From assembly GCF_000447755.1 (NCBI RefSeq), contig NZ_AUNE01000036.1:1-64000 (forward strand): DNA of 64,000 nucleotides. Reading direction: 5' to 3'. This document shows positions 34,988 through 42,259 of this stretch, piece after piece; within the stretch, counting starts at the first letter, position 1, and each line of letters opens with the position of its first letter. Under the pieces are notes generated by a model, which was not told where the DNA came from, ran no database searches, and worked only from the letters and a program-made list of their open reading frames with translations. The translations under genes were made by a program, and so were the position numbers. Source of the stretch: Bacteriovorax sp. BSW11_IV (lineage in GTDB: Bacteria > Bdellovibrionota > Bacteriovoracia > Bacteriovoracales > Bacteriovoracaceae).

Positions 34988-36652
34988 TTAAAATTCGATT
35001 GTTATTTCGGTATATTCATTCAATTTCGATTCTATACTTATAATAGCACTATGGGCCTTAATCACGTCGCTAACAAATGATAGACCTAATCCTGTTCCTT
35101 CTCCAACAGGTTTGGTGGTAAAAAAAGGTTCCTGAACTTTCATGAGATTTTCTCTACTTATACCTTCTCCATTGTCTCTGATCTTTAAGATGCGTTTAAA
35201 ATCTTTACGATACAGTTTAACGTGAATGTAAGGAGCGTACTGCTTATTTTTGAGCTTCTGAGCGAGTGAGTAAAAGCTATTGTCAAAGATATTAATAAGG
35301 GCGCGTGAAAGATCAGTTCTTAAGCATTCGTAATCACCAACATCATCCATTTCATTGATGAACTCAACTTGTATAGGGCCTGTTGCCCTCATGGCATGAA
35401 AGGAGAGTGTATAATTTTCATAAACGATGTTGCGTAAATTATGAAGTTCAAAGTTTTTATCCTTACTGCCTCGTGCAAGTGCCAATATATTTTTTATGAT
35501 GTCATTGGCACGAATGATATTGTTGTCTATGATCTCTGCTGATTTCATAAGCATGGGAGTCGCATCTTTAAAATATTCGGCCTTCTTAGTCTCATCTTTT
35601 TCTTCAGTGCATTCCTTGCAAAGCTCTGTAATGATTTTTGCTGAGTTTGTTATAAGGTTTAGAGGGTTTTTTATCTCATGGGCAATTCCAGCGGCGAGTC
35701 CTCCAAGACCGGCCAGTTTTTCTTGGGAAACAAGTTCGTCTTGTAGTCTATTTTTCTCTTCGATCTTGTTGTTTAATTCAATTAAAAGCTCATCTTTGTG
35801 AGCGTTATCTTGTTTCATCATATTAAAAATGTAGATTAAAATAATAACGAGAAGAAATCCTGCCACAAGACCAATAATCATGTAATTTACTAAAAAGGAC
35901 TCTTGTCTCTCCGATATATTTGTTTTCATTTTTTCAATATTTTTGACATAAAAACTCATAAGAGAACTAAGTTGTTCGGCCTCATTACGATAGATCTGAA
36001 TGAGGAGTTTGTTTTCTTCAATGAGCCTTTTTATTTCTAATAACGTAGAGAGATAAAGATTTACATTTTCTTTCGCCTTCTTTGTTAATGAGTCATCATT
36101 TAATAATTTGTGGCCAATTTTTTCGATTTCAAATGTATAGGAGAGATCCCGACGTAAAAAGTAATTCTTTTCAAGGCGTCTCATCAAAAGAATGGCAACA
36201 GTAGCACTACGATTATTTTGCACTTCTTTTTCTATGTGATGAGCGTAGTTGCGCATTTTTTCAATGAGTCCAGAGCCTTTGATTCCGACTGTTTTTAGGT
36301 TTCTCTGATAATGTTCAAAAATCTCTGTCGTTGTACGAAATCTTCGGTAAATCTCTTCATTTTCTTGTTTTAAATAATTGAGGACATGCTCTTTTAATAG
36401 CCAGCGGGCCTTTGAATAGCTTTCTATATCGACTTTTTTTTCAGAAATGATGTACTCATATTCTTTAATTTTTGCCATGTCTAAAAAGATATTGAGCCTC
36501 TCAATATCACGAGAGTAAGAAACTTCATTTTTTTTGATATCATTTTTTAGTGAGAGCGAAATATAGTTGTAGGGGACGATGATGGCCGCCGCAAAAATTA
36601 TAAAAAGCAGAAGCAATAAGACTTTTGACTTTAAGGGAATTCTTGTGGCCAT
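34988..36652 (-). CDS. Membrane sensor histidine kinase
   Basis: The 554-residue protein has transmembrane segments at about 13-32 and 253-275 flanking an about 220-residue helical periplasmic sensor with no recognisable ligand motif. The cytoplasmic part has a coiled coil, H-box GIAHEIKNPLNLITNSA, N-box-like DLSRALINIFDNSFYSL, G1 DNGEGISRENL, F-box FFTTKPVG and G2 EGTGLGLSFV. It should phosphorylate the adjacent receiver protein. No HAMP consensus is obvious. It forms a two-gene minus-strand operon. Confidence 0.92.
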   Translation of the reverse strand: MATRIPLKSKVLLLLLFIIFAAAIIVPYNYISLSLKNDIKKNEVSYSRDIERLNIFLDMAKIKEYEYIISEKKVDIESYSKARWLLKEHVLNYLKQENEEIYRRFRTTTEIFEHYQRNLKTVGIKGSGLIEKMRNYAHHIEKEVQNNRSATVAILLMRRLEKNYFLRRDLSYTFEIEKIGHKLLNDDSLTKKAKENVNLYLSTLLEIKRLIEENKLLIQIYRNEAEQLSSLMSFYVKNIEKMKTNISERQESFLVNYMIIGLVAGFLLVIILIYIFNMMKQDNAHKDELLIELNNKIEEKNRLQDELVSQEKLAGLGGLAAGIAHEIKNPLNLITNSAKIITELCKECTEEKDETKKAEYFKDATPMLMKSAEIIDNNIIRANDIIKNILALARGSKDKNFELHNLRNIVYENYTLSFHAMRATGPIQVEFINEMDDVGDYECLRTDLSRALINIFDNSFYSLAQKLKNKQYAPYIHVKLYRKDFKRILKIRDNGEGISRENLMKVQEPFFTTKPVGEGTGLGLSFVSDVIKAHSAIISIESKLNEYTEITIEF

Positions 36653-36786
36653 TGGTTATTCCTTGCAGATATAGAACATTATACGGGGCCAAAACTTAAA
36701 GTTTTAAATTAATTTAATGTGAATTTTTGAGGTGGATTCACTCTTTGAAATTATTCAATAAATAAGGAACTTTAACAGTCGTGGTT

Positions 36787-37587
36787 TTAGTTGCCCTGTA
36801 CAATCTGAGTAAGTTCTTTAAGAGACTTAGGCATAGTCTTGTAGTTTAGAGTCGTCATGAAAATTTCAGACTTTGGCAGTCCTGGCATCGTTTGAACTGT
36901 AAGATTGTCACTCTTTTTAAGAACGTGATCAGGAACAACGGCAATACCAACATCATTTTTTACGAGGTTGATTATTGTTGAAATTGAATCAATAACAATG
37001 GTTTTTTCACTACGATTCTTACTCAGTCTGTAAAGGTTATCGCCCTCGCTGAAAACGATCCAGCGATAGTCTTCAAGCTTTTTTTTGTTAATTTCATTCT
37101 TAGAAATTAGGACAAAATTTTCATCAAAAAGTTTGAGTGAACTTACGAGTTCAGATTGAATATTTTCAGTTGCGAAAATAGCATCAAAGACCCCATCTTC
37201 AATTCCTTTAATAAGCTCAGGAGTATCGGCGATATGGATATTCATATTGCGCTCATATTTTTTATAGAACTTTACCAGCAAAGGATTGAACCATGTTTTA
37301 AGAAGTCCGTTAAGAATGCCAATTCGAAGGGGTTTTTTGTCTTCTTTTTCGAAAATATGTCCCGTTACTTGATCAAAAGTTTTTGAGGCCAAAAATAGCT
37401 CTTTGCCTTTTGCTGTCAGAAGTACTTTTTTTGAAGATCTAATAATGAGCTCTTCCCCAAGTGATTCTTCGAGAAGTTTGATTTGGCGGGATACCGCTGA
37501 TTGGGCAATCTTTAACTCTTCAGCTGCTTTTGAAAAGCTGGCATGTTCTGCTGTTAGGATAAAGGCCTTTAAGTAGCGGTAATCCAT
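36787..37587 (-). CDS. LysR-family transcriptional regulator
   Basis: The 266-residue protein begins with the LysR winged helix-turn-helix (YRYLKAFILTAEHASFSKAAEELKIAQSAVSRQIKLLEESLG), followed by a short linker and a periplasmic-binding-fold effector domain. The domain is smaller than average (LysR proteins are near 300), with the C-terminal subdomain truncated. The regulator is 4 bp from the IscA-like gene, upstream on the same strand, so it may be co-expressed with it. The effector is unknown. Confidence 0.92.
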   Translation of the reverse strand: MDYRYLKAFILTAEHASFSKAAEELKIAQSAVSRQIKLLEESLGEELIIRSSKKVLLTAKGKELFLASKTFDQVTGHIFEKEDKKPLRIGILNGLLKTWFNPLLVKFYKKYERNMNIHIADTPELIKGIEDGVFDAIFATENIQSELVSSLKLFDENFVLISKNEINKKKLEDYRWIVFSEGDNLYRLSKNRSEKTIVIDSISTIINLVKNDVGIAVVPDHVLKKSDNLTVQTMPGLPKSEIFMTTLNYKTMPKSLKELTQIVQGN

Positions 37588-37590
37588 TTT

Positions 37591-38007
37591 TTAGATTTCC
37601 TTTTTAAGAGGAGGGACTTTCGTTTCATCTGCACGCCAAAATTTACCTTTGAATAAATCTTGATTCTTATTTGTGATGACAAAACCTTCTAGGCCTTCTT
37701 CAAAATTTTGAACAAAATCCACTTGGGCGTTTGCTAAGTAGAATGCTGCAAATGGATCGATGATGACTTGAAGTTCATCGCTGCCATTCACATCGATGAT
37801 AAAGTCTTCGTCTTCCATATCTGTGAAGCCGGCAGAGTAAGTGAAGCCTTCGCATTTCTTTCCAGAGATGAGGAGGCGAAAATATTTACCCTTTAGTGTG
37901 AAATCATTTTCTACAATAAGCGTTAATTCCTGCAGGGCCCTGTCGGTAAAAGAAACAGTTGGGGGCACTACAAGATCACGTTGAATTTTATTATGGGTTT
38001 GGGTCAT
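37591..38007 (-). CDS. IscA/HesB-fold protein lacking the C-terminal cysteines
   Basis: The 138 residues have the A-type iron-sulfur carrier fold: VSFTDRALQELTLIV, YFRLLISGKKCEGFTYSAGF, the D-E-x(n)-D segment and VDFVQNFEEGLEGFVITN, where family members read V-D-Y-x-x-x-x-G-x-G-F-x-x-x-N-P. In IscA/ErpA the N-terminal Cys is followed about 60 residues later by Cys-Gly-Cys. Here Cys52 is the only cysteine in the whole protein, and the C-terminus reads NQDLFKGKFW instead. It is therefore unlikely to carry a normal iron-sulfur cluster. It precedes the LysR gene by 4 bp. Confidence 0.82.
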   Translation of the reverse strand: MTQTHNKIQRDLVVPPTVSFTDRALQELTLIVENDFTLKGKYFRLLISGKKCEGFTYSAGFTDMEDEDFIIDVNGSDELQVIIDPFAAFYLANAQVDFVQNFEEGLEGFVITNKNQDLFKGKFWRADETKVPPLKKEI

Positions 38008-38173
38008 TTTACACCTTTTAATTAGCGTGATTTTAATGCTTTATGAACGGCGCACAGCTTGTGAGAGTGCGATTTTTCGTCTATAGTTCATTTATTAGAT
38101 GGGCCGTTGATATCCAATGCCTTGCTATTTTACAAGTAAAAAAACAAAGAAAAATTCACATAAGGAAAACTCT

Positions 38174-39904
38174 ATGAAACTACACTATAAAATTAGTATT
38201 CCTAATCCAGATAGTCATTTGCTTCATGTTAATTTGAAAACTGTTAAAGATAAAAATGAAACGAAATTGAAATTCTTCTTGCCAAGCTGGTCGCCAGGTT
38301 CATACCTGATGAGAGAGTATGGAAAGAATGTTAAAAACTTCAAAGCACAAGTTGCAAACGGTGAAGAATTATTTTTTCAACAAGTTGATAAAGGTGTTTA
38401 CGAAGTCGATTGGTCAAAGAGTGATTTAAAAAACTCTAGCGACGAAGTGACAATTTCTTACGATGTTTTTTGTCATGAATTAACTGTTCGTACAAGTCAT
38501 ATCGATCGTACTCATGCCTTCATCCATGGCCCTTCAACACTAATGGGTGTTCTCGATAAACAAATGCTTAATCCTGAAATTGAAATAAGTTTTCCTCCAT
38601 TGTGGTCGAAAGTCACTACAGGTCTTAAAGATATATCTTCTAAACGCGAAGTTTTTCTCTATACTGCTGCAGATTACGATGAACTTATCGATGCACCAAT
38701 TGAAATTGGTTGTCATGAAACAGATGGTTTTCAAGTTGCTGGAATTGACCATGAACTTGCTTTCTATGGTAAAACATTTCCTCACGAGTGGGATCTCAAG
38801 GCCGATATTAAAAAAATTGTTGAACACGTAACGGCAACAATGAGAGACATTCCCTACGAGAAATATACTTTTATTACTCATTTTGCTCCAGGGCTTTACG
38901 GCGGTCTAGAGCATTTGAATTCAACGGCCCTTCACTTTTGCTCACGGGCTATGACAGATCGTAAAAATTACGTGAAATGGTTAGAGCTTGTGGCCCATGA
39001 ATTTTTTCATACATGGAACGTCAAGAGAATCCGTCCTCTTGAGTTGGGGCCATTTGATTATTTAACAGAGGCCAAAACGAGAATGCACTGGTTAACTGAA
39101 GGGTTAACAAGCTATATGGATCAGGCCTTTATTTTAAGAACTGAATATGTTGATTTGGATGGGTATCTTGAAATGATGAAAGAAAATCTAAATAGATATT
39201 TCTCGATTCCAGGTCGTAAGTTCCATTCGTTAGAAGATTCTTCTTTCAACTCTTGGATTAAATTATACCGTCCAGATGAAAACTCTGATAATTCATCTGT
39301 AAGTTATTACCTGAAGGGCGGACTTGTTTTTTTCGTACTAAACGTTCTTTTGGCCGAAAAGAATAAGTGTGTTATCGATCTTCTTGATCTTCTATGGGAT
39401 CGCTATAAAGCGAATCCAGAGAAAGGATTAGTAAGAGAAGAAGTGATCTCAATGGTGGAAGCTGTTGGTGGTAAAGAGATTGCGGATCATTTTGATGAAA
39501 TGCTCTCAACGACTAAAGATATTGATTTTGAAAAATACTTCAACCTTGCAGGTGTTGAAGTTGAGTGGAGTGGTGGCGATAAACCATGGTTTGGTTTTAG
39601 ACCTAAGTATACTGGGGATCGTATGAGTGTTGCTTATGCAGAACTTGATGGTCCGGCCTTTAAAGGTGGTCTAAACGCAGAGGATGAAATCCTTGCCATT
39701 AACGGTATGCGCATGCTTAAAGATGGCTATGCTGATATGGAAAAATATATTCTTGCTGACAAGAAATATACATTCACAATTTCAAGACTTGGTTATATCC
39801 AAGAGGTCGAAGTTGTTGCAGGTGTCACACCTAAGAGAATTAAAGGTTTCAAAGTTGTCGATAAAGAAAAGGCCCTAAAAATCTTTAAAGGAAGAATGCC
39901 TTAA
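38174..39904 (+). CDS. M61-family (glycyl aminopeptidase-like) metallopeptidase with PDZ domain
   Basis: From ATG 38174 the protein has 576 residues. An N-terminal beta-sandwich (SIPNPDSHLLHVNL, SWSPGSYLMREYGKN) precedes the catalytic domain with zinc site HEFFHTWNVKRIRP (about 275-289) and the third ligand in WLTEGLTSYMDQ (about 308), and the C-terminal PDZ domain (GPAFKGGLNAEDEILAINGMR). M61 peptidases release N-terminal Gly or Ala. No signal peptide is visible, so it may be cytoplasmic. I chose 38174 because AAGGA lies upstream; the in-frame ATG 38117 would add 19 residues. The YcgN-like gene overlaps by one base at the end. Confidence 0.9.
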   Translation: MKLHYKISIPNPDSHLLHVNLKTVKDKNETKLKFFLPSWSPGSYLMREYGKNVKNFKAQVANGEELFFQQVDKGVYEVDWSKSDLKNSSDEVTISYDVFCHELTVRTSHIDRTHAFIHGPSTLMGVLDKQMLNPEIEISFPPLWSKVTTGLKDISSKREVFLYTAADYDELIDAPIEIGCHETDGFQVAGIDHELAFYGKTFPHEWDLKADIKKIVEHVTATMRDIPYEKYTFITHFAPGLYGGLEHLNSTALHFCSRAMTDRKNYVKWLELVAHEFFHTWNVKRIRPLELGPFDYLTEAKTRMHWLTEGLTSYMDQAFILRTEYVDLDGYLEMMKENLNRYFSIPGRKFHSLEDSSFNSWIKLYRPDENSDNSSVSYYLKGGLVFFVLNVLLAEKNKCVIDLLDLLWDRYKANPEKGLVREEVISMVEAVGGKEIADHFDEMLSTTKDIDFEKYFNLAGVEVEWSGGDKPWFGFRPKYTGDRMSVAYAELDGPAFKGGLNAEDEILAINGMRMLKDGYADMEKYILADKKYTFTISRLGYIQEVEVVAGVTPKRIKGFKVVDKEKALKIFKGRMP

Positions 39905-40347
39905 TGATTAGAGATAAGTTTTGGGAAAAATTCAAATTAAATGAACTCAATGAAACAGAGTGGGAAGCTCTATGCGATGGCTGTGGCCGTTGTTGCCTTG
40001 TCAAATTACAAGATGAAGATACTAATGAAATCCTCTATACGAGTATTTCATGTAAACTTCTTGATCCTGAAACTTGTCGTTGTACAGATTATAAGAATCG
40101 TATGATGAAGGTTCCTAATTGCATGAAGCTCACACCAAATAGCATCACTGAGTTTGGGTATCTTCCAGAAACTTGTGGCTACAGAAAAGTTTATGAAGGA
40201 AGGCCACTTGAAGATTGGCACCCTTTAATTAGTGGTGACAAAAACTCTGTTCACAAAAGCGGAGTTTCAGTGGCCTATAAAGTCTATCCTGAACATAAGA
40301 TTGAATATGATGATATTCAAGATTTCATAATTGAGTTTGATGATTAA
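39904..40347 (+). CDS. YcgN-family cysteine-cluster protein
   Basis: The 147 residues contain the family signature of UPF0260/YcgN: CDGCGRCCLVKLQDED, SCKLLDPETCRCTDYKNR, NCMKLTPN and ETCGYRKVYEGRPLEDWHPLISGD. The eight or more conserved cysteines suggest metal or Fe-S binding; the function is not established. The ATG overlaps the M61 stop by one base (TAATG), indicating coupling. The downstream 100 bp hold the rpsU promoter and leader. Confidence 0.9.
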   Translation: MIRDKFWEKFKLNELNETEWEALCDGCGRCCLVKLQDEDTNEILYTSISCKLLDPETCRCTDYKNRMMKVPNCMKLTPNSITEFGYLPETCGYRKVYEGRPLEDWHPLISGDKNSVHKSGVSVAYKVYPEHKIEYDDIQDFIIEFDD

Positions 40348-40371
40348 ATCACATTAATTAACTCATTTTCG

Positions 40372-40377
40372 TATAAT
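40372..40377 (+). promoter_or_regulatory. -10 box of the rpsU promoter
   Basis: TATAAT is a perfect -10 hexamer inside the palindrome CGTAT-A-ATACG; the correct spacing to a -35 box is not seen. It implies a roughly 65-base leader for rpsU. Confidence 0.5.
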
Positions 40378-40417
40378 ACGAATTTGTTAGTTATTGCTTT
40401 CCTTTTTCATTTTATTT

Positions 40418-40442
40418 CCTCCATGATGTAAGGTCTTGGAGG
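40418..40442 (+). promoter_or_regulatory. Leader hairpin that can sequester the rpsU Shine-Dalgarno
   Basis: CCTCCA (40418-40423) is complementary to TGGAGG (40437-40442). TGGAGG contains the ribosome-binding site (GGAGG, six bases before the ATG). The 5' arm also mimics the anti-Shine-Dalgarno end of 16S rRNA. Folding would block initiation. Confidence 0.5.
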
Positions 40443-40448
40443 AATATT

Positions 40449-40676
40449 ATGTCAAATTCAGTTTCAGTTAAAGTTGTGGCCGCAGAGGGCATGCCAATTG
40501 AAAGAACATTAAAAAAATTCAAACGCATGTGTGAAAATTATGGAATTACAAAAGAGTATAGAAAAAGGAAGCATTACTCTAAGCCTTCAATCTTAAAGAA
40601 AGAAAAGTTGGAAAACGCACAGAAAAGAAGAATTAAGTTGCAGAAAAAAAGCTTCGGCCGCTATTCAAAGATCTAG
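40449..40676 (+). CDS. rpsU: Ribosomal protein bS21
   Basis: The 75-residue basic protein shows the bS21 pattern VSVKVVAAEGMPIERTLKKFKRMCENYGI followed by a long basic helix (EYRKRKHYSKPSILKKEK...RRIKLQKKS). bS21 sits near the anti-Shine-Dalgarno end of 16S rRNA in the 30S subunit. The gene is preceded by an exact GGAGG and a TATAAT box. Its end overlaps a convergent gene by 4 bp. No dnaG or rpoD follows, so the classical macromolecular-synthesis operon is not present here. Confidence 0.95.
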   Translation: MSNSVSVKVVAAEGMPIERTLKKFKRMCENYGITKEYRKRKHYSKPSILKKEKLENAQKRRIKLQKKSFGRYSKI

Positions 40677-41413
40677 TAAAAATCATTTCTAAGTTTTTGA
40701 AGTTCTCCTGAGTCTTTCATCTCGTGGAGAACTTCATCAATCGCCTTGATAACAGCTGGCGGTGTCTTTTTGCTGTAAATCATCCATTGAGGAACTGTTC
40801 TAAATCTAGGAGACATAACCTGTAGTGAGTATTTTGTATCGTGGACGTAATGATTTAGCCCCAAGTCATGATAATAAAAAAAGCGCAATCTTTTAGCATT
40901 AACTAAGAAAAGAGCATCTTCAATATTCGTAAAATGATCTTTGGCCAAATCGCCAATTTGTGAGCGCAGATACTTTGCAGAAGTCGTTCCAAAATAAGCG
41001 CCTACGGCCACCTTATTTTTTAGAAAGTAATCCATTTCAAATTTAGTGAGCATTTCATCTTTATGGCCAACGACAACATTACTTACTTCGTAAATGGCCG
41101 TCGGCGAATAGATATAAAGCTTCTCACGCTCAGGGTTTTTTCCGGCCCCGCAAAAGATATGCCCTTCACCCGTTTCCAGCATGCTTAAAATTCTTTTAAT
41201 GGGAAGCATCGCGTGGTGATTTTGAAAGTTTAGGTTTTTATGGGAGAGGCGAAAGGCTATTTTCTCGTAAATATGATTGCAAAGGCCTTTTTTTCCAGAG
41301 TCCAAAGGAAAGAATTTCGGGGCCGAATTTTGATGCAAGAATACAATTGGCCCTAGGGCCATTGCGGTCATTGAGATTTTAAATAAAATTAATACTACCA
41401 GTAATCTTAGCAT
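40673..41413 (-). CDS. Periplasmic solute-binding-like protein (SBP family 3 type)
   Basis: From ATG 41413 the protein has 246 residues, beginning with a signal peptide (MLRLLVVLILFKISMTAMA). The rest has SBP_bac_3-like sections (LCNHIYEKIAFRLS, MLPIKRILSMLETGEGHIFCGAG, the domain-crossing KNKVAVGAYFGTTSAKYLRS). No ABC transporter partner is adjacent. ORF extension to TTG 41452 would place 13 residues before the signal peptide and is rejected. It is divergent from tonB, with a 206-bp shared upstream region. Confidence 0.72.
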   Translation of the reverse strand: MLRLLVVLILFKISMTAMALGPIVFLHQNSAPKFFPLDSGKKGLCNHIYEKIAFRLSHKNLNFQNHHAMLPIKRILSMLETGEGHIFCGAGKNPEREKLYIYSPTAIYEVSNVVVGHKDEMLTKFEMDYFLKNKVAVGAYFGTTSAKYLRSQIGDLAKDHFTNIEDALFLVNAKRLRFFYYHDLGLNHYVHDTKYSLQVMSPRFRTVPQWMIYSKKTPPAVIKAIDEVLHEMKDSGELQKLRNDFY

Positions 41414-41582
41414 GTTGAAGATTTTATCAAAGTTGTTTAGTCCAGTGAACAATAATTTTTTTATATCACAGATTAGAAAAGCTTATTTTCATCAGTTAAA
41501 TCCCTATCTCTTTGTAATGTCGAGTCTTTTGAACAGATTTTTTTTACGCGGCAGTTGTCAAAAACCACAGATTATGAAATAA

Positions 41583-41598
41583 GTTTGATGTATCAAAC
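41583..41598. promoter_or_regulatory. 16-bp palindromic operator candidate upstream of tonB
   Basis: GTTTGAT-GT-ATCAAAC is a perfect 7-bp inverted repeat with a 2-base spacer, located 22 bases before the TonB start codon, in the position of an operator. It is not a classical Fur box. Confidence 0.5.
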
Positions 41599-41619
41599 AT
41601 AAATGAGACACTCTATTTC

Positions 41620-42246
41620 ATGATTAGGCCAATGACAGCTGAAGATTATAAATTTTACGAAAAAAAGCTCATGCTTTTTTCGTTATCTTTTGTACTAATC
41701 TGCCACGCAGTTTTTCTTTTTTATAAAAAAATCATTGTTGAAAATAGTGAACTCTATGCCGAACTCTTTTCTGCCCATTCGCAAGTTCAAACTGTGGTAA
41801 AGATCGTCGTTCCGACTAAGGAACAAGTTGTACCACAGAAAGCCAAGCAAAAATTTGTGGCACCAAAAGTGACTGAGCCTAAAAAAGCTTTAAAAAAAGA
41901 AGTTCAAAAAGTCGCAAAAATTGCTAAGACTGAAAATGTGGCCCTCGGCCAACAAAATGAGATGACTCGCTACAAAGAAGATATCAGAGAGCTTGTCATG
42001 GCCAATCGCTATTACCCAAGAAGTGCTCAAAGACTTGGTCATACAGGTAGGGTTGTTGTAAGCATTTTAGTGTCTAAAGAGGGGCGTATACTGACAAAGA
42101 AAGTAGATCATCTTAGTCCCTATGACAGTCTTAATAGTGCTGCTTTGAAAACGATAGATAAAGTGGGTGTTTTTCCACCTATTCCAGAAATATTGAAAGT
42201 TTCACAATTAGATTTAGAAGTTCCCATAGTATTTGCCATTGATTAA
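41620..42246 (+). CDS. TonB-family energy transducer
   Basis: The 208-residue protein has an N-terminal signal anchor (about 17-38, MLFSLSFVLICHAVFLFY), a Lys/Pro/Val-rich periplasmic spacer (VVPTKEQVVPQKAKQKFVAPKVTEPKKA) and a C-terminal TonB domain (YYPRSAQRLGHTGRVVVSILVSKEGRI, KTIDKVGVFPPIPE). It passes proton-motive energy to outer-membrane receptors. ExbB and ExbD are not in the window, so they must be elsewhere. The receptor gene starts 13 bases after its stop; the two are very likely co-transcribed from behind the palindrome at 41583. Confidence 0.9.
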   Translation: MIRPMTAEDYKFYEKKLMLFSLSFVLICHAVFLFYKKIIVENSELYAELFSAHSQVQTVVKIVVPTKEQVVPQKAKQKFVAPKVTEPKKALKKEVQKVAKIAKTENVALGQQNEMTRYKEDIRELVMANRYYPRSAQRLGHTGRVVVSILVSKEGRILTKKVDHLSPYDSLNSAALKTIDKVGVFPPIPEILKVSQLDLEVPIVFAID

Positions 42247-42259
42247 AAAAGGTTTGTTC

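Noticed and set aside
36691-36717. Two AT-only or near-AT palindromes between the histidine kinase and LysR genes (AAAACTTAAAGTTTT and TTAAATTAATTTAA)
   Set aside because: In DNA this AT-rich such short palindromes are expected by chance, and no T-run or operator context supports them.
38051-38077. Terminator-like hairpin CGCAC...GTGCG followed by T-run upstream of the M61 gene
   Set aside because: The stem is only 5 bp with an 11-base loop, and no plus-strand gene lies upstream to be terminated. A small RNA cannot be excluded but there is no support.
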